Shown: positions 39,492-49,783, counted from the first letter of the stretch. The stretch is 64,000 bases of DNA from an uncultured Pseudohongiella sp. (GCA_902531515.1 CACAEJ010000003.1:1-64000); one strand, 5' to 3'. A program made the numbers and translations. The notes: generated from the sequence alone by a model not told the origin.

Positions 39492-39514
39492 CATTTACAC
39501 CTGAAATGTAAATG
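39492..39514. terminator. hairpin between convergent nlpD and fdxA
   Basis: An 8-bp perfect stem CATTTACA/TGTAAATG with a 7-base loop, 2 bases after the nlpD stop. There is no T tract directly after it, so it may be a weak or bidirectional terminator or a transcript-end stabiliser. Confidence 0.4.
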
Positions 39515-39536
39515 CAGGAACAAAAAACTTTCGTTC

Positions 39537-39860
39537 TTATTTCTCAAGAAGCTTGCGTTTGTTTGGCTTGTCAGCCCACTCTTCAGCATCCGGTGGGGCA
39601 TCTTTTTTTTCGGTTAAATTCTCCCATTTTTCCGCAAGCTCTGCGTTCAATTCCAGAAACTCTTGCTGATCTTCGGGTAGTTCATCTTCAGCATAAATAG
39701 CATCTACCGGGCATTCCGGTTCACATAGAGCGCAGTCGATGCACTCATCTGGATGAATAACCAGAAAATTTGGTCCTTCATAGAAGCAGTCGACAGGGCA
39801 AACTTCGACGCAATCAGTATGTTTGCATTTAATACAGTTTTCACCGACTACAAATGTCAT
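39537..39860 (-). CDS. fdxA: 7Fe ferredoxin FdxA
   Basis: A small electron carrier with one [3Fe-4S] and one [4Fe-4S] cluster. The Cys pattern is [18 protein letters not shown] at the N-terminus and [16 protein letters not shown] after it. The C-terminal acidic helix is the usual FdxA extension; 107 aa is typical. It is transcribed toward nlpD and lies downstream of mutS, 61 bases away, as in Pseudomonas. Confidence 0.96.
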   Translation of the reverse strand: MTFVVGENCIKCKHTDCVEVCPVDCFYEGPNFLVIHPDECIDCALCEPECPVDAIYAEDELPEDQQEFLELNAELAEKWENLTEKKDAPPDAEEWADKPNKRKLLEK

Positions 39861-39921
39861 TACTACTCCGATAGCTCTATTACAGCTTATCGTTTTATAT
39901 TAACATTTTTGTAACAAATTC

Positions 39922-42507
39922 TCATTCATTTAGTAACTTCGATTTCAGTTCATAGAGAATCAAGAGCGCTTCAGGAGCGGTAATCTGGTCAGGATTTATC
40001 CTTTGCAGTTGTTGGAGAACTGGATGAGGCTCTGTATCGAAAAAATCTTTTTGCTCTCCCTCTTGATGTAAACCTTGCGTATCGGTTTCAAGCTCTAGCT
40101 GTCGCAATTTCTCTCGTGCCTGCTTAATAACTTCTGATGGTATGCCTGCTAGCTTTGCAACTTGTAAACCATAACTCTGGTTTGCAGCGCCCGATTTAAC
40201 CTTATGAAGAAATAAAATTCCATTATCATGCTCAACCGCATCTAGATGCACATTCTCCATGCTAGTAAAAGTGTCAGGTAAGCTTGTTAATTCAAAATAA
40301 TGTGTTGCAAAAAGGGTGAATGCTTGAATGCGCTCCGCCATGTAAATAGCAGCCGACCAAGCAAGAGAAAGTCCATCGAACGTGCTTGTGCCTCTTCCGA
40401 TTTCATCCATTAGAACTAGGCTATCGCTTGTGGCATTCTGCAGTATTGTTGCGGTTTCGGTCATTTCAACCATAAATGTAGACCTACCTCCAGCTAAATC
40501 GTCAGATGAACCAATACGAGTGAATATTCTGTCAACGGGACCAATGACCGCTCTACTAGCTGGCACATAACTTCCAGTAAGCGCCATGAGCACTATTAAG
40601 GCGGTTTGCCTCATGTAAGTGGATTTTCCCCCCATGTTTGGTCCGGTTATAATCAACATCTTCTGATTATTCTTCAGGTGAAGATTGTTATCTATGAATT
40701 GAGTCGTAACTGATTCTTCAACTACGGGGTGCCGGCCATTTTCAATGCATATACCGGGTTTATGACTTATCTCTGGTTTGCAGTAGTTTAAGCTTTTTGC
40801 TCTCTCTGCGAAGGAATTCAGGACATCTATTTCGGCAATTGATTCTGCACAAATAAGGAGCTCAGATAACTCTTTTGCCAAAATTTCTAGTAGCCCGTCG
40901 TATAGAGCCTTCTCTTTAGCTAACGCTTTGCTATTAGCGCTAAGAATCTTGTCTTCGAATTTTTTTAGCTCTGGTGTTATGAACCGTTCAGCGTTTTTTA
41001 GAGTTTGTCGGCGAATATATTCTGCAGGTAATTCTCCTATGGCTTGAACTTTGCTTATTTCGATATAGTAGCCATGAATTCGATTGAAGCCTACCTTAAG
41101 AGTACTCAAGTTTGTTCTATCTTTCTCTTTAAGCTCTAAATCAACTAAGTACTGACCAGCATTGCGGTTCAGATTTCGAAGTTCATCTAACTCTAAATCG
41201 TATCCTTCCGCTATAACCCCACCCTCCCGAATCACGGAAGAGGGATTTTCTTTTATAGCTCGCCTCAACGTATCTACCTGTTCTGGGAATTCGCGGATTC
41301 TTTTTGCTAATGAGACTGTAGCCGGTGAGTTAATCTCTTGAAGATATCTTTGTAATTCTGGGAGTAGTGATAGCGACTCTCGCATTGTCGTCAGATCGCG
41401 CGGGCGCGCAGTTCTCAATCCGAGTCTAGCAAAAATTCTTTCTAGATCACCAAAGCCTTTGATTAATTCTCTAATCCCCTCGAATCGAAATTGCTCAATG
41501 AAGCTGTCTACTGTTTTTTGTCGTGCCTCTAACTCTGCGCGTTCTCTTAATGGCCTATTTATCCACCGAGATAAAAGGCGTTTTCCCATGGGCGTGCATG
41601 TTGAGTCAATTATGGAAATTAAAGTATTCTCTTTACTTCCGGCAAGATTAACATCAATTTCAAGATTCCTTCTGCTAGCTGTATCTAGAATTACACTTTC
41701 TCCAGGCAGCTCCACTTTTATGCCTTGTATGTGCGGGAGTTCGGCCTTTTGTGTCTCTTTAGCGTAGTGTAACAAGCAACCCGCAGCTTCAATGCCTTTT
41801 GTAAAACCTTCACAGGAGAAGATCGATAAATCTTTTACTTGAAAGTGCTCACATAGGGATCGTCTTGCTGTGTCGGCTTCAAACTCCCAAACCGGTCTTT
41901 TGCGAATTGTGTATTTTGCTATTTCACTGTCGGTTTCGAGCAGGTCTTCGCTTATTAGTAATTCTGCTGGTTTGACTCGCTCAAGCTCGCTTAACAGAGT
42001 CTCGTATCCTACTACTTCTGTGAGGACAAACCGTCCACTACTGATATTCATGAGAGCAATTCCATATTGGGAAACAGCTTTTTTCTCCTCAAATGTATTC
42101 TTGCCGCTTACGGCGACCAGACAATTATCGTGATTTTCGTCTAGTAGAGATTCATCGCTTACCGTACCAGGTGTTATTACCCGAACGACTTTGCGTTCAA
42201 CTGGGCCTTTGCTTGTCGCGGGGTCGCCAATCTGCTCGCAGATAGAAATAGACTGGCCTGCTTGAACCAACTTTGCGAGATAGCGGTCTGCAGCATGGTA
42301 GGGAATTCCACACATGGGTATTGGTTGATTATCTGCTTTTCCTCTGGATGTTAAAGTAATGTCGAGAATTTCCGATGCTATTTTTGCATCTTCATAGAAG
42401 AGTTCATAAAAATCCCCCATCCGATAAAATAACAGACTCTCCTTGCTTTCAGCTTTTATACGCAGGAACTGCTGCATCATTGGTGTGTGGGTTTGTTTTT
42501 TGGTCAA
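39922..42507 (-). CDS. mutS: DNA mismatch repair protein MutS
   Basis: Recognises mismatches and starts methyl-directed repair. The mismatch-reading Phe-x-Glu is in [10 protein letters not shown] (about residues 30-40), and the clamp and lever regions are complete. The ATPase has [13 protein letters not shown] (Walker A), [16 protein letters not shown] (Walker B) and the ATHYFELT segment. It is 861 aa, close to 853 in E. coli. It is divergent from pncC with 136 bases between. Confidence 0.97.
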   Translation of the reverse strand: MTKKQTHTPMMQQFLRIKAESKESLLFYRMGDFYELFYEDAKIASEILDITLTSRGKADNQPIPMCGIPYHAADRYLAKLVQAGQSISICEQIGDPATSKGPVERKVVRVITPGTVSDESLLDENHDNCLVAVSGKNTFEEKKAVSQYGIALMNISSGRFVLTEVVGYETLLSELERVKPAELLISEDLLETDSEIAKYTIRKRPVWEFEADTARRSLCEHFQVKDLSIFSCEGFTKGIEAAGCLLHYAKETQKAELPHIQGIKVELPGESVILDTASRRNLEIDVNLAGSKENTLISIIDSTCTPMGKRLLSRWINRPLRERAELEARQKTVDSFIEQFRFEGIRELIKGFGDLERIFARLGLRTARPRDLTTMRESLSLLPELQRYLQEINSPATVSLAKRIREFPEQVDTLRRAIKENPSSVIREGGVIAEGYDLELDELRNLNRNAGQYLVDLELKEKDRTNLSTLKVGFNRIHGYYIEISKVQAIGELPAEYIRRQTLKNAERFITPELKKFEDKILSANSKALAKEKALYDGLLEILAKELSELLICAESIAEIDVLNSFAERAKSLNYCKPEISHKPGICIENGRHPVVEESVTTQFIDNNLHLKNNQKMLIITGPNMGGKSTYMRQTALIVLMALTGSYVPASRAVIGPVDRIFTRIGSSDDLAGGRSTFMVEMTETATILQNATSDSLVLMDEIGRGTSTFDGLSLAWSAAIYMAERIQAFTLFATHYFELTSLPDTFTSMENVHLDAVEHDNGILFLHKVKSGAANQSYGLQVAKLAGIPSEVIKQAREKLRQLELETDTQGLHQEGEQKDFFDTEPHPVLQQLQRINPDQITAPEALLILYELKSKLLNE

Positions 42508-42643
42508 TTTTTCGCTCGGAGATCAACAATTTTTCTCAATTTTACATCTTTTACTTTATAACTTGGATATAAATATTTGAACTGTCGCGTTATTAAACAA
42601 AGTTGTTCTTGGTTTATTAGTTTGCAGTCGATAAGATTATTGC

Positions 42644-43138
42644 ATGAGCAGACTTGAAGTTTCCGATGATACTGTCCTAAAGGTCATCAGCAGATTAAAT
42701 TCAAAAAAGCTAACGATTGCGACTGCCGAGTCATGCACTGGAGGTTGGTTGGCCCAAGTCTTAACCAGTGTATCTGGTAGCTCTGAGTGGTTTCGTTCAG
42801 GGTTTGTTACCTATTCAAATCAGTCCAAGCAAGACTTACTCAACGTACCCTCAAAGTATTTCTGCTGCGATGGCCCAGGTGCTGTTAGTGAAGAAGTTGT
42901 TGGAGCGATGGCAGAGGGCACGATAGCAGTTTGTAAGACAAATCTTGCAGTCGCTATTAGTGGGATTGCAGGACCCGAGGGTGGAACCCCAGAAAAACCA
43001 GTCGGTACTGTTTGGATAGCATGGCGCTGGGAAGGCAGAGCTCAAACAAAAGGGTTTCTTTTCGCGGGAGACCGAAATCAGGTGAGGCTAGCAGCAGTAG
43101 AGGCGGCGTTGTTAGGAATTCTTAGGTTTATTCCTTAA
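42644..43138 (+). CDS. pncC: nicotinamide-nucleotide amidase PncC (CinA C-terminal domain)
   Basis: Hydrolyses NMN to nicotinic acid mononucleotide, recycling the NMN made by DNA ligase. It is the stand-alone form with TAESCTGGWLAQVLTSVSGSS near residues 28-48, FVTYSNQSKQDLL and AISGIAGPEGGTPEKPVGTV. It is 164 aa. It precedes recA, the usual cinA-recA order, but a 268-base gap holds recA's own SOS control region. Confidence 0.94.
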   Translation: MSRLEVSDDTVLKVISRLNSKKLTIATAESCTGGWLAQVLTSVSGSSEWFRSGFVTYSNQSKQDLLNVPSKYFCCDGPGAVSEEVVGAMAEGTIAVCKTNLAVAISGIAGPEGGTPEKPVGTVWIAWRWEGRAQTKGFLFAGDRNQVRLAAVEAALLGILRFIP

Positions 43139-43170
43139 TTATTAAAGAAAACAGACTATTTGCCCATATA

Positions 43171-43186
43171 CTGGTTGTATGTACAG
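43171..43186 (+). promoter_or_regulatory. LexA box 1 upstream of recA
   Basis: CTGGTTGTATGTACAG fits CTG-N10-CAG with the AT-rich centre of gammaproteobacterial SOS boxes. It is 37 bases from a second box. Confidence 0.75.
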
Positions 43187-43202
43187 TAATTATTTGTTTT
43201 AA

Positions 43203-43231
43203 TATTACTGGTTTTATATACAGTGTATAGT
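43203..43231 (+). promoter_or_regulatory. candidate recA promoter
   Basis: A TATAGT -10 (43226-43231) follows the second LexA box, with a poor TTACTG-like -35 overlapping the box start. The resulting leader would be about 170 bases and contains a short AGCGGT/ACCGCT hairpin near 43300-43325. Confidence 0.5.
43208..43223 (+). promoter_or_regulatory. LexA box 2 upstream of recA
   Basis: CTGGTTTTATATACAG is a closer match to CTG-TATATATA-CAG than box 1. It ends 2 bases before a TATAGT -10 hexamer, so bound LexA would cover the promoter. Confidence 0.85.
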
Positions 43232-43406
43232 TATCTCAGATGTAAATAGTATTGATTAGTTTGTAGAAATCGAAGTTATGACAGATAAGACGAATACTTA
43301 GCGAGCGGTTGTGGAGAATACCGCTATTTGGCGATTACAGGCCATTTAACAACTGCATTACTCATGGAACCAGCATCAGTTGTAAGGAAATACCAAGGAA
43401 ACAACT

Positions 43407-44483
43407 ATGATTGAAGATAATAGCAACAAAGAGAAAGCTCTAGCAGCGGCGTTATCACAGATTGAGAGACAGTTTGGTAAAGGCTCGATGATGAGGCTCG
43501 GTGATACCGAGCGAGAGGCGATTCCCGCAATTTCTACAGGTTCTTTGGGGCTTGATATAGCTTTAGGCATTGGTGGTTTACCCAGGGGCCGGATAGTTGA
43601 AATATATGGCCCAGAGTCGTCGGGTAAGACAACTCTCACTCTACAGGTCATCGCTGAAGCTCAAAAGGCAGGCGGGAGTTGTGCTTTTATTGATGCAGAA
43701 CACGCATTAGATCCTATCTACGCTAAAAATCTTGGCGTAGACGTAGAAAACCTTCTAGTAAGTCAGCCTGACACAGGCGAACAGGCTCTGGAAATTTGCG
43801 ACATGGTGGTTAGATCCGGTGCGCTCGATGTTGTAGTAATAGATTCAGTGGCGGCCTTGACACCGAAAGCAGAAATTGAGGGAGATATGGGGGATAGCCA
43901 CATGGGACTGCAGGCCCGCCTTATGTCGCAAGCGCTGCGGAAAATGACAGCAAATATCAAGAATTCAAATACCTTGGTGATCTTTATTAATCAAATAAGG
44001 ATGAAAATTGGAGTCATGTTTGGTTCACCTGAAACTACAACCGGAGGAAATGCGCTTAAGTTCTATTCGTCTGTTAGATTAGATATTAGAAGAATTGGTT
44101 CGATCAAGGACGGCGATGAGGTGGTCGGCAACGAGACGCGTGTGAAAGTAGTGAAGAATAAAGTAGCGCCGCCATTTCGACAAACAGAATTTCAGATTAT
44201 GTATGGAGAAGGGATTCATCATTTAGGGGAAGTTATTGATCTCGGTGTTAAGCACGGTATAGTCGAAAAGTCAGGTGCTTGGTATGCTTATAAAGGCGAA
44301 AAAATAGGCCAAGGTAAGAAAAATGTAGCCGTATATTTGGAGGAGAACCCGTCACTTGCTACTGAAATCGAGAATATTGTTAGGAATCAACTCCTAACGC
44401 CATCTGAAACGCCCAGCGGTGGTTCTGAGATAAATGATGACGTTGTGGTATTAGCTGATGCAAAATCAAAGGCCGCCTCTTAA
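43407..44483 (+). CDS. recA: recombinase RecA
   Basis: Forms filaments on single-stranded DNA, carries out strand exchange and triggers LexA cleavage. Walker A is [13 protein letters not shown]; the L2 and C-terminal regions are complete ([39 protein letters not shown]). It is 358 aa with an acidic end. It is SOS-controlled through two LexA boxes upstream; recX follows 12 bases downstream. Confidence 0.98.
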   Translation: MIEDNSNKEKALAAALSQIERQFGKGSMMRLGDTEREAIPAISTGSLGLDIALGIGGLPRGRIVEIYGPESSGKTTLTLQVIAEAQKAGGSCAFIDAEHALDPIYAKNLGVDVENLLVSQPDTGEQALEICDMVVRSGALDVVVIDSVAALTPKAEIEGDMGDSHMGLQARLMSQALRKMTANIKNSNTLVIFINQIRMKIGVMFGSPETTTGGNALKFYSSVRLDIRRIGSIKDGDEVVGNETRVKVVKNKVAPPFRQTEFQIMYGEGIHHLGEVIDLGVKHGIVEKSGAWYAYKGEKIGQGKKNVAVYLEENPSLATEIENIVRNQLLTPSETPSGGSEINDDVVVLADAKSKAAS

Positions 44484-44497
44484 AGTATTGTTAAATT
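44482..44497 (+). repeat. left copy of a 16-bp direct repeat flanking recX
   Basis: AAAGTATTGTTAAATT here and again at 44995-45010, 513 bases apart. This copy overlaps the recA stop and the recX TTG start. Confidence 0.8.
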
Positions 44498-44972
44498 GAA
44501 GCCTGAATCCATTTTTAAAAATGGTGAATCTGCTTTGCGACGTGCCGCTATACACTATTTAGCTCGTCGCGAGCATTCATTTTATGAGTTAAAGCAAAAA
44601 CTTCACACCAAATTCCCGGGACTTAAGCCAGAGGCGATACATAACGTTGTCCGTGCTCTACGTGCCGAGGATTTACAAAATGATGAAAGATTTGCTGAGT
44701 CATATTCGAGATATCGAAAAGGTCTGGGGTTTGGATACAGGCATATAAGACATGAGTTAATAGTTAGAAAAGTGGAAGATCAAAAAGTTGACAAGTATCT
44801 TGTTTTTGATGACCCAGAGTGGGTAGAACTTGCGATTAATGTTATTAGAAAAAAGCGGAGAGCACATAAATCTTTGGAAATAAGTTCTCTTGAGAAATCA
44901 AAGATCACTCGATTCATGGAAAGTAGAGGATTTTCGTTGTCTCAGATACATCAAGCCATAGGCTCACTATAG
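44496..44972 (+). CDS. recX: regulatory protein RecX
   Basis: Binds RecA filaments and limits their growth. It has RAAIHYLARREHSFYELKQKL at the N-terminus and repeated three-helix RecX modules (ALRAEDLQNDERFAESYSRYR; GYRHIRHELIVRK). It is 158 aa with a TTG start at 44496. It lies directly after recA and is probably co-transcribed by read-through. Confidence 0.9.
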   Translation: MKPESIFKNGESALRRAAIHYLARREHSFYELKQKLHTKFPGLKPEAIHNVVRALRAEDLQNDERFAESYSRYRKGLGFGYRHIRHELIVRKVEDQKVDKYLVFDDPEWVELAINVIRKKRRAHKSLEISSLEKSKITRFMESRGFSLSQIHQAIGSL

Positions 44973-44994
44973 TTTCTTAAATTAGAGAGATTAA

Positions 44995-45010
44995 AAAGTA
45001 TTGTTAAATT
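44995..45010 (+). repeat. right copy of the 16-bp direct repeat flanking recX
   Basis: An exact match to 44482-44497, lying 22 bases after the recX stop. Confidence 0.8.
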
Positions 45011-45094
45011 CAACATTTTAATTGATAGAATATGGGTAATATCCATCGACAGATAATAAGTAACAAAACTTGATCCTTTTTACCGGGAATAGCC

Positions 45095-46351
45095 ATGAAA
45101 TTGATAAAGCCTTTTCGTGCCGTCAGGCCCACAAAGGAGCTAGCCTCTCAAGTGGCCTCCCCTCCATATGATGTAGTAAGTCGAGCAGAGGCAAAAGAGA
45201 TTGCTAAGGGAAACCCGTATAGTTTTCTTCACATTAATAAGCCAGACATTGACTTAGACGATGATATTGATGCTCATGACCCTCTTGTTTATCAAACTGG
45301 TAGGAGCAATCTAGATGAATTTCTAAATTCTGGGGTTCTTGTTAAAGATGAGGTGGAAAGTTTTTACCTCTATCGGCAAATTATGGACGATCACGAACAG
45401 TTGGGTCTCGTAGCGATAGCCTCTGTTGATGCTTACGATAAGGGGTATATTAAAATCCATGAATATACTCGTCCGGATAAGGAGGAAGATCGAGTAAAGC
45501 ATATGGTAGAACTTGGAGCGCAGGTAGGGCCTGTATTTTTGACTTGCAAAGATAACTCTACCTTAACGGGTTTGATGAACAAAGTGACCGAGAATAACCC
45601 TGAATACAATTTTATGGATGAGAGTGACGTTAGGCATACATTTTGGACAATTCAAAATCGCGAACAGATTGCATCAATTGATAGTGCATTTGAGGAAGTG
45701 AAAAGTCTTTATGTGGCGGACGGACACCATAGATCGGCTGCAGCATCACGCGCTCGGGAGAGATATAAACATCAAAATAAAGAGCATAGAGGGAGTGAAT
45801 CCTACAATTATTTTTTAGTAGTTATATTCCCTCATAGTCAAATGAAAATCCTTGACTATAATCGAGTAATAAAAGATCTCAATGGTATGTCAGCTGAACA
45901 GTTTATCTCGGCAATTCAAATTGATTTTACCCTAGAGAAAGTAACTTCTGAGGATGACGCTAAGCCATCGAAGCCTCTCGAGTTTGGTCTATACCTTGAG
46001 GATTCCTGGTATAGATTAACTCTCAAGTCTGAAATAGAAAGTACGATCAGTAAGGATAACCCTGTAGAGAGTCTTGATGTGTCGATACTTCAAAATCACA
46101 TCTTGAGTCCTATCTTGGCGATTCATGATCAAAGAACGGATAAACGCATCGATTTTGTTGGAGGAATTAAAGGATTGATGGCTTTAAAACATCGCGTAAT
46201 TAGAGATGGTTGGGTGGCTGGTATTGCGCTATACCCAACATCAATCGAAAGTCTCATGGAAGTGTCTGATGCTGGCGAGGTTATGCCACCTAAATCCACT
46301 TGGTTTGAACCCAAATTGAAGAGTGGTTTAGTAAGCCACTTATTAGATTAA
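45095..46351 (+). CDS. DUF1015 family protein
   Basis: A cytoplasmic protein of the DUF1015 family, found in many bacteria and archaea, without an established role that I can assign here. Family features are the N-terminal KPFRAVRP, VASPPYDVVS and NPYSFLHINKP (residues about 1-50), EYTRPDKEEDRVKH in the middle, and YVADGHHRSAAASRARERY near residues 206-226, which looks like a catalytic or ligand-binding site. It is 418 aa. It stands alone after recX with a gap of about 120 bases and converges on the hsp20 gene. Confidence 0.85.
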   Translation: MKLIKPFRAVRPTKELASQVASPPYDVVSRAEAKEIAKGNPYSFLHINKPDIDLDDDIDAHDPLVYQTGRSNLDEFLNSGVLVKDEVESFYLYRQIMDDHEQLGLVAIASVDAYDKGYIKIHEYTRPDKEEDRVKHMVELGAQVGPVFLTCKDNSTLTGLMNKVTENNPEYNFMDESDVRHTFWTIQNREQIASIDSAFEEVKSLYVADGHHRSAAASRARERYKHQNKEHRGSESYNYFLVVIFPHSQMKILDYNRVIKDLNGMSAEQFISAIQIDFTLEKVTSEDDAKPSKPLEFGLYLEDSWYRLTLKSEIESTISKDNPVESLDVSILQNHILSPILAIHDQRTDKRIDFVGGIKGLMALKHRVIRDGWVAGIALYPTSIESLMEVSDAGEVMPPKSTWFEPKLKSGLVSHLLD

Positions 46352-46390
46352 AACAACAGTATAAAACTTCCGTCCCATTTTTCTGTTCAG

Positions 46391-46447
46391 CTATTTAGTC
46401 TGATAAGAAAGGGCTAAATAGTAAGAATAAGTCAAACCTTTAGCCCT
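46391..46447. repeat. overlapping inverted repeats between DUF1015 and hsp20 genes
   Basis: CTATTTAG (46391-46398) pairs with CTAAATAG (46414-46421), and AGGGCTAAA (46410-46418) pairs with TTTAGCCCT (46439-46447). The two stems share bases and exclude each other. They may terminate the convergent transcripts, but neither has a T tract. Confidence 0.45.
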
Positions 46448-46466
46448 AGATTATTAGTCCTCTTGC

Positions 46467-46934
46467 CTAAGCAGCGGCGTCTTTGCTTCTAAGTCCCACA
46501 AGTCTGCCTTTGCCTTCTGTTATTGGAATAGTCTTTGGCTTCATAGCCTCAGGAATCTCTCGCGCCAAATCGATATGGAGCAATCCGTTTGCTAGTTGCG
46601 CCTCTATAATTTCTATATGATCAGCTAATTGGAATTTACGTTCAAAATTCCTACCCGCAATTCCTTGATGAAGGTAGTTTCGCGTATTTTGATCCGGGTT
46701 TTTTTGCCCTTTAACTGTTAACGTCTGCTTTTCGCTTTTTATATCAAGTTCGTCTGATTGAAAGCCAGAAACAGCCATCGTGATTTGATAGCGATTATCG
46801 TTGATCAATTCAATATTATATGGAGGGTAAGAATTTGCGGTTCTGTCCGATCTATGCATGTTATCCAAAAGACTGGAAAGATGATCAAAGCCTACAGTTG
46901 TGCGGTATAGTGGTGAAAAATCAAAGTTTGTCAT
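46467..46934 (-). CDS. small heat shock protein, IbpA/Hsp20 family
   Basis: An ATP-independent holdase that binds unfolding proteins at high temperature. The N-terminus MTNFDFSPLYRTTVGFDHL is very close to E. coli IbpA. The alpha-crystallin domain runs about 35-130 with YPPYNIELINDNRYQITMAV and GRNFERKFQLADHI; the family's A-x-x-x-N-G-L-L motif reads AQLANGLLHIDL. I chose the ATG at 46934 because the GAGG at 46943-46946 is well spaced; an ATG at 46940 is too close. It is about 155 aa. Upstream lie a sigma-32 promoter and a ROSE-like hairpin. Confidence 0.94.
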   Translation of the reverse strand: MTNFDFSPLYRTTVGFDHLSSLLDNMHRSDRTANSYPPYNIELINDNRYQITMAVSGFQSDELDIKSEKQTLTVKGQKNPDQNTRNYLHQGIAGRNFERKFQLADHIEIIEAQLANGLLHIDLAREIPEAMKPKTIPITEGKGRLVGLRSKDAAA

Positions 46935-46937
46935 AGT

Positions 46938-46974
46938 CATATCCTCGTACGCCTCTTTGAGGCAAAGCAATATG
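46938..46974 (-). promoter_or_regulatory. ROSE-like RNA thermometer in the hsp20 leader
   Basis: In the minus-strand transcript, CAUAUU-G-CUU pairs with GAGGAUAUG so that the Shine-Dalgarno GAGG is sequestered opposite UUGCU with one bulged G, the hallmark of ROSE thermometers. Inside is a second stem GCCUC/GAGGC. ROSE elements are known in ibpA leaders of gammaproteobacteria. The pairing is by eye. Confidence 0.75.
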
Positions 46975-47040
46975 TAAATTAGCCTATTTTGAAATCAGGC
47001 GTCTCGAGAAAATCTAAATAGATCTTTCTCTTACGTTTGT

Positions 47041-47068
47041 ATATGGGGATTATGTTTTCGAAATCAAG
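47041..47068 (-). promoter_or_regulatory. sigma-32 heat-shock promoter of hsp20
   Basis: On the minus strand: CTTGAT, 14 bases, CCCCATAT. This is one base off the consensus CTTGAA with an exact CCCCATnT at legal spacing. Transcription would start about 47033, giving a leader of roughly 100 bases that contains the thermometer hairpin. Confidence 0.85.
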
Positions 47069-47176
47069 GTCTACAAGTTTTTCTAGCAATAGACTAGAAC
47101 TCATAAAATCTGAAACCCACTAATCTCAAATTAAATAGAGTAGCTTAAAAATATTATTGGGTGAATGTACGATTGC

Positions 47177-48625
47177 TCAAGGAGTGAATAAATCCATAAA
47201 ATCGTTTACCTTGGTATTCTCAAGTTTCTTTTGATCCTTACATAAGTTGAAAATATTTTCGCATCGATCTTTTGTAAAAACAGTAAGGAGGTTTGTCTTA
47301 AATTTTTCCTCCAATAACGGGATACCTTCTTCTCTTCTTCGCCTATGGCCAACGGGGTAATTAATTTCAATCTCCTCAGTCGCGGTGCCGTCGGTAAAAA
47401 GTACTTGCAATGAATTAGCTATACTGCGCTTGTTCGGTTCTAAATATTCATTAGTATACCTAGGTTCTTCAACAACCGTCATTTTCTCGCGAAGGGTATC
47501 AATAATTGGATTATTGCGATGAAAGTCGTCTTCGTAATGATCTGCCGTTAAATTACCAAGAATAAGTGGCACCGCGATCATATATTGCAAACAGTGGTCT
47601 CGATCGGCTGGATTATTTAACGGTCCGACTTTACTAATAATACGTATCGCTGACTCATGTGTTTTTATCTTTATCTCTTTGATATCTGCTAGTCGATCTT
47701 TGACAATCGGATGAAGTCTTACAGCAGCCTCTGCCGCAGTCTGTGAGTGAAATTCAGCGGGGAATGATATCTTAAACAAAATATTTTCCATTACATACGA
47801 GCTGAAATCTTGGGAGAGCTCAAAGCTCTTACCTTGAAATGAAACATCATAAAATCCCCATGTGGGGGTAGTTAGAACACTAGGATACCCGATTTCTCCT
47901 TTCAAAGTTAGATCAGCAAGCCGAACTGCGCGAGATGTAGCATCGCCAGCTGCCCATGACTTTCTGGGGCCAGCGTTTGGTGCGTGACGGTATGTTCTTA
48001 AACTGGAACCATCAAGCCATGCTTGCGAAAGGGCATCTATAATTTGTTCTTTAGAGCCACCTAAAAGCTTTGTAACAACTGCTGTAGAAGCCACTCTAAC
48101 TAATAAGACATGACAAAGCCCTACTCGATTGAAGCTGTTCTCAAGCGCCAAAACGCCTTGAATTTCATGAGCCTTTATCATAGAAGTTAGTACGTCGCGC
48201 ATTAGCAAGGAATCCTTGCCTTCGGCTATTCTGACCTGTGATAGATAGTCTGCAACGCTCAGTATTGCGCCTAAATTATCGGAGGGGTGCCCCCATTCGG
48301 CGGCCAGCCATGTGTCGTTAAAGTCTAACCATCTTATAATACAACCAATATCCCAAGCAGCTTTGACTGGGTCTAGTTTATATTTGGTTCCAGGAACTCT
48401 TGCTCCATTAGGCACAGTAGTACCCTCAACGAGGGGGCCCAGCAACTTAGTGCATTCCGGAAAACTCAGCGCGAGCATGCCGCAACCTAGAGTATCCATT
48501 AGGCAATTTCTAGCAGTATCATATGCTTCGACTGAATTTATCTCATGATCGCAAACATAATTTGCGATATTTACAAGCACTTGGTCCGGCTTGGGGCGGT
48601 CATTTGAATCTACATTTGCTGACAA
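47177..48625 (-). CDS. prpD: 2-methylcitrate dehydratase PrpD
   Basis: An MmgE/PrpD-family enzyme that dehydrates 2-methylcitrate to 2-methyl-cis-aconitate. Typical segments are [55 protein letters not shown] and [12 protein letters not shown]. It is 482 aa, as in E. coli PrpD (483). It is the last gene of prpB-prpC-prpD. No acnD or prpF is in the window, so the PrpD version of the cycle is used. Confidence 0.94.
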   Translation of the reverse strand: MSANVDSNDRPKPDQVLVNIANYVCDHEINSVEAYDTARNCLMDTLGCGMLALSFPECTKLLGPLVEGTTVPNGARVPGTKYKLDPVKAAWDIGCIIRWLDFNDTWLAAEWGHPSDNLGAILSVADYLSQVRIAEGKDSLLMRDVLTSMIKAHEIQGVLALENSFNRVGLCHVLLVRVASTAVVTKLLGGSKEQIIDALSQAWLDGSSLRTYRHAPNAGPRKSWAAGDATSRAVRLADLTLKGEIGYPSVLTTPTWGFYDVSFQGKSFELSQDFSSYVMENILFKISFPAEFHSQTAAEAAVRLHPIVKDRLADIKEIKIKTHESAIRIISKVGPLNNPADRDHCLQYMIAVPLILGNLTADHYEDDFHRNNPIIDTLREKMTVVEEPRYTNEYLEPNKRSIANSLQVLFTDGTATEEIEINYPVGHRRRREEGIPLLEEKFKTNLLTVFTKDRCENIFNLCKDQKKLENTKVNDFMDLFTP

Positions 48626-48658
48626 TTTAATATCCTTTTTTCATCTTTTTATACTGAG

Positions 48659-49783
48659 TTATCGTGACTGAATGTCTACCCACTTTGCTTCATTTGGTCC
48701 AGTGTACTCAGCGCTTGGTCTGATAATCCGATTATTTGCTCGCTGTTCCATTATATGCGCTGTCCATCCGGTAATTCGCGACATGACAAAAATTGGAGTG
48801 AAAAGTTTTGTGGGTATACCCATTAAGTTATAGGCGCTGGCGTGGAAGAAATCTGCATTGCAAAATAACTTTTTCTCTCGCCACATTACTTCTTCACAAC
48901 GAAGTGACACTGGATAAAGTATTTCATCTCCTGATTCTTCAGCCAGTTTTTTTGCCCAACTCCTTATAATGGCGTTCCGTGGATCAGATTTTTTATAGAT
49001 AGCATGCCCAAAACCCATAATTTTCTGTTTTTTATTTAACATTTTAAGAATTTCTTTTTCTGCTTCATCGGGAGAATTCCATTTTTGGATCATCTCCATT
49101 GCAGCTTCATTAGCCCCGCCATGAAGATTGCCTCTTAAACTACCTATCGCTCCTGTTACACAACTATGCATATCGGATAGGGTTGATGCACAAACTCTTG
49201 CAGTAAAAGTAGATGCATTAAATTCGTGTTCAGCATAGAGGATAAGCGAGACATTCATGACTTGGGAGGCTAATTTGCTAGGCTTCGTTCCTAACAACAT
49301 TTCTAGAAATTGACCCCCAATGGAGGGGTTGTTCATGGAGGTAGTGATTCGTTTGCCTTGGTGCGAAAAACGATACCAATAACAGATAATTGATGGCAGT
49401 ACCGATATGAGACGATCAGCTATGTCAACTTGCTGCTTAAGCGATGTTTCAGGCTCTAAGTTACCAAGCAGCGAACAACCGGTTCGTAAGACATCCATAG
49501 GGTGGGCGGAGGCCGGTATTCTCTCAAGTGTATCTTTTAATTCTTGTGGCAAATCTCGAAGTGAAATGATTTTACTGACAAAATTATCCAGTTGTTCTTG
49601 GTTTGGTAGCTCGCCACGAAGTAAGAGATAGGCTACCTCTTCAAATTTTGCTTTTTCGGCAAGGACCGATATATCGTGACCTCTGTAGGTTAGGCCAGAG
49701 CCTGTCTTTCCAACGGTGCAAAGTGAAGTTTGACCGGCGACTTGTCCGCGAAGCCCTGCGGCGTTAATTGTGTGTTTATTCAC
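48659..49783 (-). CDS. prpC: 2-methylcitrate synthase PrpC
   Basis: Condenses propionyl-CoA and oxaloacetate. It is a citrate-synthase-fold protein with LTYRGHDISVLAEKAKFEEV, NLHGGANEAAMEMI (first catalytic His) and IMGFGHAIYKKSDPRN (second catalytic His). At 374 aa it has the methylcitrate synthase size, shorter than the housekeeping citrate synthase, and its position between prpB and prpD settles the substrate. Confidence 0.94.
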   Translation of the reverse strand: MNKHTINAAGLRGQVAGQTSLCTVGKTGSGLTYRGHDISVLAEKAKFEEVAYLLLRGELPNQEQLDNFVSKIISLRDLPQELKDTLERIPASAHPMDVLRTGCSLLGNLEPETSLKQQVDIADRLISVLPSIICYWYRFSHQGKRITTSMNNPSIGGQFLEMLLGTKPSKLASQVMNVSLILYAEHEFNASTFTARVCASTLSDMHSCVTGAIGSLRGNLHGGANEAAMEMIQKWNSPDEAEKEILKMLNKKQKIMGFGHAIYKKSDPRNAIIRSWAKKLAEESGDEILYPVSLRCEEVMWREKKLFCNADFFHASAYNLMGIPTKLFTPIFVMSRITGWTAHIMEQRANNRIIRPSAEYTGPNEAKWVDIQSR

